NCBI GenBank assembly: GCA_937944975.1
Contig: CALEBF010000002.1
Location: forward strand, 175,521 to 239,520
Direction: 5' to 3'
Source: an uncultured Mycoplasmatota bacterium
GTDB taxonomy: Bacteria; Bacillota_I; Bacilli_A; RF39; UBA660
Length of the DNA: 64,000 nucleotides
In this document: positions 8,625 through 17,640 of the stretch, in pieces
Layout: each line of letters begins with the position of its first letter
Numbering within the stretch: position 1 is the first letter of the stretch
The notes under the pieces: generated by a model
What the model was told of the DNA's origin: nothing
Database searches by the model: none
Seen by the model: only the letters and a program-made list of their open reading frames with translations
Position numbers and translations under genes: made by a program

Positions 8625-9298
8625 GATCGATATTAACGAGAGATTTTTATATGACATTTTCAAAGAATAATATTATATTTTTTTTCATCATCATAATTTT
8701 TCTATGTAATGCGTTTTTGCTACCTATGGATTCAGAACATATCATGCTAAAATTTTTTGGGTTTGATTCAACCTATCAAAGTGCATCTTATCTCACATTT
8801 TGCTTGTGTTTTCACTTTTACTTTATATGGTTTTTCTATCGATTATACGTACGAGATCTTTCTCGTAGTAGGGAATTTCTGTGGCTTAGAATCTCTCCAC
8901 ATAAATGGATGTTTTATAAGTCACTATCTATTTTAATTATGATGTTATTGTTGCAATTTATTTTGTTTTTTCTCGCAACTATTGTTGGTTTCTTACGTGG
9001 AATTCCTGAGTTCACTTTAGATTTTAGTGTATTTTATATGGTTTTAAGTCATTTCAGTATACTTGTTTTATGCATCTTAATTGGGCAATTATCTTCAGTT
9101 ATTAGCATTATTTTAACGATTCTTTTTTATACAGTTCCAATATTATTTTCAGAATCTTTTCAAACTTCTATATGTTATGCATCTTTTTTTCAATCACATA
9201 TACGCGTCATTGTACTTACTTTTGTATTGATTGTGATGATTTTCGTGATTGCATTTAGATTAAAGTACCAATCGGAAAAGGAGGAATATTATGATTGA
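8621..9298 (+). CDS. Polytopic membrane protein, probable ABC permease subunit 3
   Basis: Has 225 residues and about six membrane segments. A longer frame from 8519 exists, but ATG 8621 follows the site TTAGGAGAAAAG and overlaps the previous stop. A charged segment YVRDLSRSREFLWLRISPHK after the second pair of helices resembles coupling-helix regions in ABC-2 proteins. It ends 8 nt into the ATPase gene. Three non-identical small permeases for one ATPase is unusual; most ABC-2 exporters have one or two. Confidence 0.65.
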   Translation: MRSILTRDFYMTFSKNNIIFFFIIIIFLCNAFLLPMDSEHIMLKFFGFDSTYQSASYLTFCLCFHFYFIWFFYRLYVRDLSRSREFLWLRISPHKWMFYKSLSILIMMLLLQFILFFLATIVGFLRGIPEFTLDFSVFYMVLSHFSILVLCILIGQLSSVISIILTILFYTVPILFSESFQTSICYASFFQSHIRVIVLTFVLIVMIFVIAFRLKYQSEKEEYYD

Positions 9299-9923
9299 AC
9301 TTTTACATGCTACAAAAAAATTAGGTGATCAAATTGTTTTGAACGATATCAACGCTCGCTTTGAAGAGGGGAAAATTATTGGTATCGTAGGGAGAAATGG
9401 TAGCGGAAAAAGTATGTTATTTCGCTTGTTATGTGGGTTGATTTATCCGACGAAAGGGCAAGTTTTGGTAAATGGAATTGATTTAAAAAAACAAAATGTA
9501 TTTCCACTTGAAGTACGCGCTTTAATAGAAAGACCACATTTTATTGATAATATGACAGGATTTGAAAATTTATCGCTACTTGCTTCGATGCAAAAGAAAA
9601 TTGGCTCAGAAGAAATTCAATGTTATTTAAAATTATTTCATCTTGATCATGAGAAGAATAAACCAGTGTCAAAATATTCTCTTGGAATGAAACAGAAATT
9701 AGGGATTATTCAAGTGCTGATGGAAGAACCTGATGTTATGATTTTGGATGAGCCATTTTCAGGCTTAGATAAGGAATCGGTAAAAGAAGTGAAGAAAATA
9801 TTAAAAAAAGAAAGATCTCAGAATAAAACAATTTTAATTGCATCGCATATAGAAAGTGATATTGATGATTTGTGTGATGAGGTTTACGAGATGGATATGG
9901 GAAAATTAACTAAATTAAGTTAA
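9291..9923 (+). CDS. ABC transporter ATP-binding protein
   Basis: A 210-residue cytoplasmic ATPase with Walker A GRNGSGKS (about residues 34-41), signature YSLGMKQKLG, Walker B VMILDEPFSGLD and the switch His in ASHIES. It is short and lacks the C-terminal regulatory extension of NatA-type proteins, as in BcrA-like and immunity-type exporters. It ends the operon of secreted protein plus three permeases, and a hairpin terminator follows. Substrate unknown. Confidence 0.92.
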   Translation: MIELLHATKKLGDQIVLNDINARFEEGKIIGIVGRNGSGKSMLFRLLCGLIYPTKGQVLVNGIDLKKQNVFPLEVRALIERPHFIDNMTGFENLSLLASMQKKIGSEEIQCYLKLFHLDHEKNKPVSKYSLGMKQKLGIIQVLMEEPDVMILDEPFSGLDKESVKEVKKILKKERSQNKTILIASHIESDIDDLCDEVYEMDMGKLTKLS

Positions 9924-9929
9924 CAAGGG

Positions 9930-9950
9930 GATACGAAAGTATCTTTTTTT
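9930..9950 (+). terminator. Terminator of the ABC operon
   Basis: GATAC, loop GAAA, GTATC followed by T7. Confidence 0.85.
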
Positions 9951-10049
9951 GATATAGTGATTATCGCGTTTTTTGTAAATTCTGGTGTCTCATGTGCTAG
10001 TAATTTTATGAAACTAGTGTATAATAGAAGAGAAAAAAGAGGTGATACC

Positions 10050-11324
10050 ATGTTTATAGATGAAGTGACGATGGATTTGATCGCAGGTCGCGGCGGAGAT
10101 GGTTGCATGGCATTCAGACGCGAAAAATACGTTGAAATGGGTGGCCCATTTGGTGGAAATGGCGGAAAGGGTGCTAGCATTATTTTCGAAGCTGATGAGG
10201 GATTAAATACACTGATCGATTTACGATATAAAAAATTAATTAAAGCTCCAAAAGGGGAGAATGGTCAAGGAAAAAACTGTCATGGAAAGAATAGCCCTGA
10301 CGTGATTGTAAAAGTTCCAATTGGTACCGTTGTGACAGATGTTGATACGAATTTAATTATAGCTGATTTAACGAAGCATGGAGAATCTGCAGTCGTTGCT
10401 CGTGGTGGACGTGGAGGAAGAGGAAATACAGCGTTTGCGACACGTCAAAACCCAGCTCCTAATTTTGCTGAAAATGGAGAGCCAGGAGAGGAAAAACATG
10501 TCAAAGTAGAATTAAAGTTGCTTGCCGATGTTGGACTTGTCGGGTTACCAAGTGTTGGAAAGTCGACGATTATTTCTAAGATTTCCGCATCAAAGCCAAA
10601 GATTGCGGCATATCATTTCACGACGTTGAGACCAAATTTGGGTGTCGTTCGTGCGAGTGATGGGCGAAGTTTTGTCGTTGCTGATTTACCTGGACTGATT
10701 AAAGGAGCCTCTTTAGGAGAAGGTCTTGGAGATCGATTTTTAAAACATATCGAGAGAACGCGAGTGATTGCGCATGTGGTCGATATGAGTGGTTTCGAAG
10801 GGCGAGATCCGTACGATGATTATGTTACGATCAATGAAGAATTAGAGAGTTTTAACGAGTCTCTTATAAAGAAACCACAAATTGTCGTAGCGAATAAGAT
10901 GGATACTCCAGAGGCGAAAGAACATTTGCAAGAATTTAAAAAGAAGGTTGTAGACGTTCCTATATATGAAATTTCTGCACTCGAAAATAAAGGATTGCAA
11001 CAAGTGGTAGATGCGCTTGCCGATAAATTAGATACGATCGCGAAGAAACCTCTCTATGAAGAAGAGCGTTTCGAAAGCCATGTTGTTTATAAGTTCAAAA
11101 AAGAACAACCGTTTACAGTGACAAACGAAAATGGAACTTGGGTGATCCGTGGAGATGAAGTGGAAAAATTATTCCGCATGTCTCGACTCAATACAGAAGA
11201 AGCTTTCTTGCGTTTTTCAAATCAGTTAAAGAAACTTGGCATAGAGGATAAACTAAGAGAGCTTGGCGCTCAGGATGGAGATAATGTCCGCATTTTAGAT
11301 TACGAATTTGATTATCGTTTATAG
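10050..11324 (+). CDS. obg: GTPase ObgE/CgtA
   Basis: Essential ribosome-associated GTPase involved in 50S assembly and stress signalling. Has 424 residues: Obg glycine-rich fold (1-158, with GGRGGRGNTAFATRQNPAP), G domain (G1 GLPSVGKST, G3 DLPGLIKGAS, G4 NKMD, G5 SAL), and the C-terminal OCT domain ending in RILDYEFDYRL. The start ATG 10050 follows AGAGGTGATACC; an upstream frame from 9957 is not credible. It is the last member of the Bacillus-like rplU-prp-rpmA-obg order, here interrupted by the ABC operon; spo0B is not present between them. Confidence 0.98.
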   Translation: MFIDEVTMDLIAGRGGDGCMAFRREKYVEMGGPFGGNGGKGASIIFEADEGLNTLIDLRYKKLIKAPKGENGQGKNCHGKNSPDVIVKVPIGTVVTDVDTNLIIADLTKHGESAVVARGGRGGRGNTAFATRQNPAPNFAENGEPGEEKHVKVELKLLADVGLVGLPSVGKSTIISKISASKPKIAAYHFTTLRPNLGVVRASDGRSFVVADLPGLIKGASLGEGLGDRFLKHIERTRVIAHVVDMSGFEGRDPYDDYVTINEELESFNESLIKKPQIVVANKMDTPEAKEHLQEFKKKVVDVPIYEISALENKGLQQVVDALADKLDTIAKKPLYEEERFESHVVYKFKKEQPFTVTNENGTWVIRGDEVEKLFRMSRLNTEEAFLRFSNQLKKLGIEDKLRELGAQDGDNVRILDYEFDYRL

Positions 11325-11350
11325 AGAAACAGGATTCTGTTTCTTTTTTT
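11325..11350 (+). terminator. Terminator after obg
   Basis: AGAAACAG, loop GATT, CTGTTTCT plus a T-run. Confidence 0.88.
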
Positions 11351-11379
11351 GTGATATAATGGGAATGTAAGGTGATCAT

Positions 11380-12156
11380 ATGAATATAATGATAGGAATT
11401 ATAGTTCCGCTGATTGGAACGATGCTTGGGGCAGGGATGGTTTTTTTCATGAAGCATACGCTCCCCGAGAAACTAGAAAAATCGTTACTAGGCTTTGCAT
11501 CAGGTGTTATGATTGCAGCTTCTGTCTGGTCTTTGTTAGTGCCGGCAATCGAAATGGCAGAAGAACAAGGACAAACTCCATGGATAGCACCTTCGATTGG
11601 TTTTTTGCTAGGAATCGGATTTCTATTGTTATTAGATGTAATAATTCCCCATTTACATCTTCATAGCAATGAACCAGAAGGTGTAAGAGCACGATTAAAA
11701 AAGTCTACGATGTTGCTTCTCGCCGTTACTCTGCACAATATTCCGGAAGGAATGGCAGTAGGAGTTGTCTTCGCAGGCTTTGCAGATTCTAACACGGGAA
11801 TTACACTTGCAGGTGCCTTCGCTCTTTCGATTGGAATTGCTATTCAAAATTTTCCAGAAGGTGCAATCATTTCCATGCCACTTCGAAGTGAAGGGTTCAC
11901 TAAGAAAAAAGCGTTCTTGCATGGGGCGCTATCGGGAGTGGTCGAACCGATTGGAGCAGCAATTACGATTTTGTTGACGAGTCAAGTGCTTCCTATTTTA
12001 CCTGTTTTATTATCGTTTGCGGCTGGAGCAATGATTTATGTGGTGGTAGAAGAATTGATTCCGGAATCTCATACAGGGGAACATTCTAATTTAGGTACGA
12101 TTGGAGTGGCACTTGGTTTTGTATTGATGATGATTTTAGATATTGCATTAGGGTAG
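11380..12156 (+). CDS. ZIP family metal transporter (ZupT/GufA type)
   Basis: A 258-residue membrane protein with eight predicted segments. The paired metal sites of the ZIP family are visible: HNIPEGMAVG in segment 4 and NFPEGAIISMPL in segment 5, the latter with Asn replacing the first His as in GufA-type proteins. A histidine-bearing loop IPHLHLHSNEPEG precedes segment 4. It probably imports Zn2+, Fe2+ or Mn2+. Ribosome site AAGGTGATCAT. The sirtuin gene starts 9 nt downstream, so the two form an operon. Confidence 0.93.
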   Translation: MNIMIGIIVPLIGTMLGAGMVFFMKHTLPEKLEKSLLGFASGVMIAASVWSLLVPAIEMAEEQGQTPWIAPSIGFLLGIGFLLLLDVIIPHLHLHSNEPEGVRARLKKSTMLLLAVTLHNIPEGMAVGVVFAGFADSNTGITLAGAFALSIGIAIQNFPEGAIISMPLRSEGFTKKKAFLHGALSGVVEPIGAAITILLTSQVLPILPVLLSFAAGAMIYVVVEELIPESHTGEHSNLGTIGVALGFVLMMILDIALG

Positions 12157-12164
12157 GTGAAAAA

Positions 12165-12875
12165 ATGGATACGTTGGAAGAAATGATACGAAAGAGTAAT
12201 TATATTGTTTTCTTTGGAGGGGCTGGTGTATCTACGGAGAGTGGAATTCCGGATTTTCGTGGTGCGAAAGGATTGTATAAAAAGCGAGAATTTCCGGCAG
12301 AAATTATGCTTTCTCATACGTTTTATGAGGAACATCCAGAAGAGTTTCAAAAATTTTATTTACAGCATTTAGTGTATCCGAAAGCAGAACCGAACCCAGC
12401 TCACCGAGCATTAGCGCACTTGGAAAAAATGGGGAAGTTAAAAGCGGTGATCACTCAGAATATCGATGGATTACATCAGAAAGCCGGGAGTAAAAATGTT
12501 TTAGAGCTACATGGAAGTATTCATAGAAATACATGTCAAAGTTGTGGTAGAAAATATTCATTAGAAGATATTTTAAAAAAATATCGCGATTTTAGATGTA
12601 TTTGTGGAGGCAGAGTGAAGCCTGATGTCGTCTTGTACGAAGAGCCACTCGATAACGAAGTATTTGAAGCGGCAATACAATCGGTTTCAAATTGTGATAT
12701 GTTTATTATTGGAGGGACTTCCTTAGCTGTTTATCCGGCCGCTAGTTTAATTCACTATTTCAAAGGAAAATACTTGGTTTTGATCAATCAAACGGAAACC
12801 CCATACGACTATTTGGCGGATTTAGTGATTCACGCACCTATCGCAGATGTTCTTTCTAAATGGGTTGAAATGTAA
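12165..12875 (+). CDS. cobB: Sir2-family NAD-dependent protein deacylase
   Basis: A 236-residue class III deacylase. The NAD site GAGVSTESGIPDFRG (about 18-32), TQNIDGLHQKAG, catalytic LHGS and the zinc module CQSC...RCICGG are all visible. The second cysteine pair is CxC, not the common CxxC. The usual desuccinylase Tyr/Arg pair is not obvious, so a plain deacetylase is likelier. It shares a transcript with the ZIP transporter, which may be simple operon economy; the enzyme itself needs Zn. Confidence 0.95.
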   Translation: MDTLEEMIRKSNYIVFFGGAGVSTESGIPDFRGAKGLYKKREFPAEIMLSHTFYEEHPEEFQKFYLQHLVYPKAEPNPAHRALAHLEKMGKLKAVITQNIDGLHQKAGSKNVLELHGSIHRNTCQSCGRKYSLEDILKKYRDFRCICGGRVKPDVVLYEEPLDNEVFEAAIQSVSNCDMFIIGGTSLAVYPAASLIHYFKGKYLVLINQTETPYDYLADLVIHAPIADVLSKWVEM

Positions 12876-12904
12876 GATTCAAATTTATAGTTGAATCTTT
12901 TTTT
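12874..12904 (+). terminator. Terminator after the sirtuin gene
   Basis: AAGATTCAA and TTGAATCTT form the stem, followed by a T-run. Confidence 0.9.
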
Positions 12905-13130
12905 GTGGGTCGATTCCATAATTTCCCACATTCTTTTTAAATTCTTACCATAATTTTTCTTTAGAATGTAAGTATCGGAGGTGATAAAAAACAGTGAAAA
13001 TAAAATAACATGACAGAAGCAACAATAAAATGAAAATATAAAAATACACTCCTAAACACGACAGAAGGGATGGTGATAATGAGTAGAAATGGAAATAGAA
13101 TAGTGATATACTATTAAACGAGGTGTTATT
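12905..13130 (+). other. Leader region of the two-component operon
   Basis: About 225 nt without a normal gene. It holds a Shine-Dalgarno-like GGAGGTGATAAAA (about 12978) followed by a four-codon GTG frame, the frame ATGACAGAAGCAACAATAAA (7 residues, about 13010), and a 15-codon frame from ATG 13072 ending in TAA. None looks like a real protein. They may be leader peptides or decay of an older gene. TATACT-like boxes occur near 13112. Confidence 0.3.
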
Positions 13131-13790
13131 ATGTATAAGATTTGCTTAGTAGAAGATGAAGAAAATTTAAATCAATTAATCAAATCCTATTTAACCCGCG
13201 CAGGCTATGAAGTGGTTAACTTCTTAAATGGAGAAGACGCGATGAATTATATAGGAAATGAAGTTCATTTATGGATTTTAGACATTATGTTGGGTGATCA
13301 AATTAGTGGGTATGATATTATAAAAAAGATTAGGGAAGAGTCGAAAGATGTTCCAGTTATATTCACATCGGCACGTGATCAAGATCTAGATAAAATCATC
13401 GGTTTAGAACTTGGAAGCGATGATTATGTAACCAAACCTTACTCTCCTAAAGAACTCGTGTTACGTGTAAACAACATGATGAAACGTGTTTACGATAATC
13501 ATCCATCGGATAAAGTTACATATGAAGATTACGAAATTAACTTATCGAAACGAATGGTATATCAGCAGGGAAAAGAGATTAATTTAACAACGCTAGAGTT
13601 TGACTTATTACTTTTATTTATCAATCATAAAAATAAATCATTTAGTCGAGATGACATATTAAAGAATGTTTGGGGCGAAGATTATTTCGGAAGTGATCGT
13701 GTCGTAGATGATCTAGTCAGACGTTTACGGAAGAAGATGCCAAATCTTCACATTAATACTCTCTACGGATTTGGGTATCGACTTATATGA
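13131..13790 (+). CDS. OmpR/PhoB-family response regulator
   Basis: A 219-residue transcription regulator. Receiver domain with acidic pair EDE (about residue 8), phosphoacceptor Asp in LWILDIMLGD, TSA and the KP motif VTKPYSPKEL; then a winged-helix domain with TTLEFDLLLLF and DRVVDDLVRRLRKK. Ribosome site GAGGTGTTATT. The partner kinase overlaps its stop by 4 nt. No target gene can be read from the window. Confidence 0.95.
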   Translation: MYKICLVEDEENLNQLIKSYLTRAGYEVVNFLNGEDAMNYIGNEVHLWILDIMLGDQISGYDIIKKIREESKDVPVIFTSARDQDLDKIIGLELGSDDYVTKPYSPKELVLRVNNMMKRVYDNHPSDKVTYEDYEINLSKRMVYQQGKEINLTTLEFDLLLLFINHKNKSFSRDDILKNVWGEDYFGSDRVVDDLVRRLRKKMPNLHINTLYGFGYRLI

Positions 13791-15070
13791 GAGCTTCGAA
13801 AAGTACAAAGAACCTAAAGCAAACATTGAGTCATCAATTGATTTCAATTGGGTTTATTATATGTATGATTATATTTATGTCACTCGGTATTTTACTCCCA
13901 CGTACTTTGATGCCGGTTTATGAAAACAACATTTATCAATATTTAAAACAACCTTTGGAATTGATTGATTATGAGATCGATAGTAGCCAGGTCAATAGTA
14001 CGGTTGCATACCTCTACGTAACGGGAGATAATGAAATTATTGCGAGTGACAATTTATCTAAAGTGATCTCTGCTAATCCAGAGCAAGTCTTAAAATTTAT
14101 AGATAAAGATTACGGAAAATTTAAATTCTTAGGTGCTACATATTATTACAATACCTCATATAATCAATATGTAACTAAGATTTCAATTACTGATGATAGT
14201 TATATTTTACAGATGAAGAAAGATATCTTATATACGATATTTCCTATCATCTTAATTACAGTTCTTTTAATTGCCGCACTGTTGATCTTTTGGTCGAGAC
14301 GACTGGTGTTAAAAATTGAGCATTTAAAGGAAAAAGTAGATAACTTATCAAATGATAATTATAAAGACGGGTATCGTTATGGTGACGATGATGAATTGAT
14401 GGCACTTTCTAACGCCATTGACAATATGCACTTAAAATTAAAAGAAGAAGAAGAATATAAAAATCAAATGTACCAAAATATATCGCATGATTTTAAAACT
14501 CCTCTCACAGTCATAAAATCGTATATCGAAGCGATAGAAGATGGGGTACAAGCACCTGCCGAAGGATTTGAAATCATTAAGCAGCAGGTAGATAAATTAG
14601 AACTCAAAGTACACTCCTTACTATACTTGAATAAGTTAAACTATATCAAAGATTCAAAAAATTATAAAGAAGAGCATATTGACGTTGTGAAAGTGATTCG
14701 AAAGTCAGTTGATAAGTTCAAAGTGATTGCACCACAGCTTTCTTGGAAAATAGAATTGAAAGATAAGAACACGATCTATCGCGGAAGCGAGGATATGTGG
14801 GAAGCTGTGATTGACAATATGCTTCAAAACTTTACGCGCTATGCAGAACACGAGGTTAAAATTACGTTAAAGAAAAACACACTGCAACTATATAACGATG
14901 GTCCTAATATCGATCCGAATATTTTAAATGATATCTTTACCCCTTATAAAAAAGGTATCAATGGTCAATTCGGGTTAGGGTTATCGATCGTCAAAAAAAC
15001 TCTCGCTTTGTGTAATTATGAAATTAGCGTAAAAAACGAAAAGAAAGGTGTCAGTTTTATGATTAAATAG
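13787..15070 (+). CDS. Sensor histidine kinase
   Basis: A 427-residue membrane kinase: membrane segments at about 17-40 and 147-167, an extracellular sensor of about 105 residues between them, HAMP-like linker, dimerisation motif NISHDFKTPLTV, then an HATPase domain with DNMLQNFTRYAEH and the G box FGLGLSIVKK. The N box (DNMLQN) is slightly unusual but complete. Partner of the upstream response regulator. The extracellular part shows no recognisable sensor family. Confidence 0.94.
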   Translation: MRASKSTKNLKQTLSHQLISIGFIICMIIFMSLGILLPRTLMPVYENNIYQYLKQPLELIDYEIDSSQVNSTVAYLYVTGDNEIIASDNLSKVISANPEQVLKFIDKDYGKFKFLGATYYYNTSYNQYVTKISITDDSYILQMKKDILYTIFPIILITVLLIAALLIFWSRRLVLKIEHLKEKVDNLSNDNYKDGYRYGDDDELMALSNAIDNMHLKLKEEEEYKNQMYQNISHDFKTPLTVIKSYIEAIEDGVQAPAEGFEIIKQQVDKLELKVHSLLYLNKLNYIKDSKNYKEEHIDVVKVIRKSVDKFKVIAPQLSWKIELKDKNTIYRGSEDMWEAVIDNMLQNFTRYAEHEVKITLKKNTLQLYNDGPNIDPNILNDIFTPYKKGINGQFGLGLSIVKKTLALCNYEISVKNEKKGVSFMIK

Positions 15071-15105
15071 AAAAAAGGTCAGGTCTAAGGGTTTGACCTT
15101 TTTTT
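15071..15105 (+). terminator. Terminator after the kinase gene
   Basis: AAGGTCA ... TGACCTT stem followed by T7. Confidence 0.85.
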
Positions 15106-15139
15106 CATGTCTTTATGATATAATAATCATGGTGATCAT

Positions 15140-16285
15140 ATGGGAAAGATATTGGATTATGAAGAAATGGTGCATCATTTAGATCAATTGGATCCGAAAG
15201 TTATTCGAAAAATGCCACCGATTGGATATACAACACATGGCTATCCACTTTCACACTATATTTACGGGAATGGGGATGCCCATGTTATTTTAACGGCAGG
15301 AACACATGCGACAGAATTGATTGGAAATTGTTTTTTAATTCATTTTATGGAACAACTATCAAATGGGATGATTGATTTAGATCCTTCGAAAGTGACACTT
15401 CATTTTTTGCCGATTTTAAATCCAGAAGGAACGATTATTGTAACGAGTGCGATTCGTACTTTGATTCCGAGAAATACGAGCGAAGTAACAGAACAATTCT
15501 TAGCAACGACGTATTATGGGAATTGTAAAATTGATGATACAGGAGATACATCGTTATGTTTGGATATGTTTTCACGAGCTACATGGGATGTGATCGACGA
15601 AAAACACGCCAAGTTAAAAGCACACTTACAGTGGCTAGATGATCGTTATCATTATCCCAAGGGGGTTATGATTGCGTGGAGTAGTAATGGAAACGGAGTG
15701 GATTTGAATTCAAATGTAACGCCTACAAAATATTTGAAAGATACACTAGAAGGGAAGAAGGTATATGGAGAAGGACATCGCCGTCTTCTATGTCTTACGG
15801 AGCCGGGACCATATGGTTGTCCGACGAATGGAGAAACATTTCAATTGGAGGAAGAAAATAGAGCATTACTTCATTTTTATGATGCTTGTATTCGTTCCCA
15901 TCACGTAGTCGGAAGTATTATTTATCACGCTTGTGGTGGACAAGTTATCTATTTAGATGATATTGGTGTATCACCATGGAAAGATCAACTAGAACCGAGA
16001 GAAATCGATTATAATCAGATGCTTGCAAAAGTATACGCAGACGAAACAAAATATCAAGTAAAATCTAATACAAGCTATACGACGATAGATGCAAGAATTA
16101 AGACTATGCTTTCAGGAACACTTTTGGTAGAATTAACTCCGATGAGGGGAACACCGTTAGGACAATTTGTAAATTCAGAGTTAGGTCTGTATGATGAAAC
16201 GATAGAAAAGAATACGAGAGCTGTTACTGAAACTGTAAAGAAAATGTATTCGCATGCGCCAAGTCGATGTAAAAAAGATGTCTAG
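15140..16285 (+). CDS. M14-family zinc carboxypeptidase-like protein
   Basis: A 381-residue protein with no signal peptide, so cytoplasmic. It has the M14 metal motif GTHATE (HxxE, about residues 54-57), the substrate-binding FLPILNPEG and NGVDLNSN (the NR-type site has Asn in place of Arg), the late metal His in YHACGG, and the catalytic Glu in VELTPM. It probably acts on a short peptide, for example a murein peptide, though specificity cannot be read. Own promoter region with TATAAT just upstream and a terminator behind; no linked gene. Confidence 0.85.
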   Translation: MGKILDYEEMVHHLDQLDPKVIRKMPPIGYTTHGYPLSHYIYGNGDAHVILTAGTHATELIGNCFLIHFMEQLSNGMIDLDPSKVTLHFLPILNPEGTIIVTSAIRTLIPRNTSEVTEQFLATTYYGNCKIDDTGDTSLCLDMFSRATWDVIDEKHAKLKAHLQWLDDRYHYPKGVMIAWSSNGNGVDLNSNVTPTKYLKDTLEGKKVYGEGHRRLLCLTEPGPYGCPTNGETFQLEEENRALLHFYDACIRSHHVVGSIIYHACGGQVIYLDDIGVSPWKDQLEPREIDYNQMLAKVYADETKYQVKSNTSYTTIDARIKTMLSGTLLVELTPMRGTPLGQFVNSELGLYDETIEKNTRAVTETVKKMYSHAPSRCKKDV

Positions 16286-16313
16286 AGACTACAAAAGCAA
16301 TTGAGTCTCTTTT
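16284..16313 (+). terminator. Terminator after the M14 peptidase gene
   Basis: AGAGACT / AGTCTCT stem with a 13-nt loop, then TTT. Confidence 0.7.
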
Positions 16314-16361
16314 CATTTGGTTGAAAACTATGTATAATGAAATTAGATTGGAGGGGTGGCC

Positions 16362-17639
16362 GTGTTTTTTACGAAAATACCTAGTTTAAAAAAGGCAACA
16401 GAGAAGAAAAAAATCAAGATTGCGCAAAGGCCAAATTATGTTTATATCCCGCTTGTCAATCAGGATGACGAGAATATCACACGTCTTGTAAAAAAGGGAG
16501 ATTATATATATAAAGGACAGTCTGTCGGAAGAAGAAAAGGGAACTTACGTATCCCAATCCCTTCTAGCGTGAGCGGAACCGTGATAGGTTTTGAAGAGCA
16601 TACTTACTTGAATGGTAAAAAGGTAAAGTGTGTTGTGATCGAGAACGACTTTAAAGAAAAGACAGAACGTCGGCTGGGCGTAAAAAAAGATTTAACTAAG
16701 TTTACAAAAGAAGAATTTATAGAACGATTGCAAGAGATGGGAATCGTAGGGATGGGTGGTACTGGTTTTCCAACGTATGTCAAATATAATACGAATAAAA
16801 AAATTCATACGTTGATTATCAATGCAGTAGAATGCGAACCATATATTACTGCTGATTTCGCACTCTTAAAAGAACATGTAGAAGAAATTTTGGAAGCGAT
16901 CGATGCAGTGATGGAGATATGTCATATCGACGAAACTTTGATTGCTGTCAAAAAAGGAAATACGGAATTGATCGAACTGTTGTCTAACTTTGTTGGAACT
17001 TATCTGAAAATCAAAATTGCTCCTGTTTCGAATGGATATCCATCTGGATGGGAGAAGGGGCTTGTATATCAACTAAAACGAGTTAGTTATCAGGTAACTT
17101 CTGTAGAACGTGGTATTATTGTAAGTAATGTTTCTACGATGTATGCGATTTATGAAGCGTTGAAGTACCATGCGCCACTTACAGAGCGGGTTGTTACGTT
17201 TACGGGAGAAATGTTAAAAGATCCGCAAAACATCCAAGTAAAAATAGGAACGAAAGTAAGTGAAGTGATCGAAACGATCGGAGGATATCATAAAGGGGAA
17301 GATCTTTATTTCGTGGCTGGTGGGCCTATGATGGGGAAGTCTTTACCAGATGATGATTTGGTTGTAAGTGCCAATTTAAATTGCGTGTTAGTTCTTCCAA
17401 AGCAAAAAGAGTTGGAAGCGACGACTTGCATCCGTTGTGGTAAATGTGTAGAACATTGTCCTGCAAAGTTGAGTCCGGTTCTCATTGCCCGTGCGAAAGG
17501 GGATATTAAGAAATTACAGAAGCTACAAGCGGATCGTTGTATCGAATGTGGTTTATGTTCTTACATTTGTCCTGCTCGCATCAACGTGCGAGAAAAAGTA
17601 GTCGAAGCAAAAAAATTGTTAGAAGAAAGTAGTGAGTAA
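16362..17639 (+). CDS. rnfC: Rnf electron-transport complex subunit C
   Basis: A 425-residue flavin/iron-sulfur subunit of the Rnf ferredoxin:NAD oxidoreductase. Features: N-terminal barrel-sandwich domain, FMN/NADH-binding region with GMGGTGFPTYVKY and NAVECEPYITADF, and two 4Fe-4S motifs CIRCGKCVEHCP and CIECGLCSYICP near the C-terminus. GTG 16362 is preferred over GTG 16356 because GGAGGGG then stands 6-7 nt away. It overlaps rnfD. Genes for RnfA, B, E are not adjacent. Confidence 0.94.
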   Translation: MFFTKIPSLKKATEKKKIKIAQRPNYVYIPLVNQDDENITRLVKKGDYIYKGQSVGRRKGNLRIPIPSSVSGTVIGFEEHTYLNGKKVKCVVIENDFKEKTERRLGVKKDLTKFTKEEFIERLQEMGIVGMGGTGFPTYVKYNTNKKIHTLIINAVECEPYITADFALLKEHVEEILEAIDAVMEICHIDETLIAVKKGNTELIELLSNFVGTYLKIKIAPVSNGYPSGWEKGLVYQLKRVSYQVTSVERGIIVSNVSTMYAIYEALKYHAPLTERVVTFTGEMLKDPQNIQVKIGTKVSEVIETIGGYHKGEDLYFVAGGPMMGKSLPDDDLVVSANLNCVLVLPKQKELEATTCIRCGKCVEHCPAKLSPVLIARAKGDIKKLQKLQADRCIECGLCSYICPARINVREKVVEAKKLLEESSE

Positions 17640-17640
17640 A

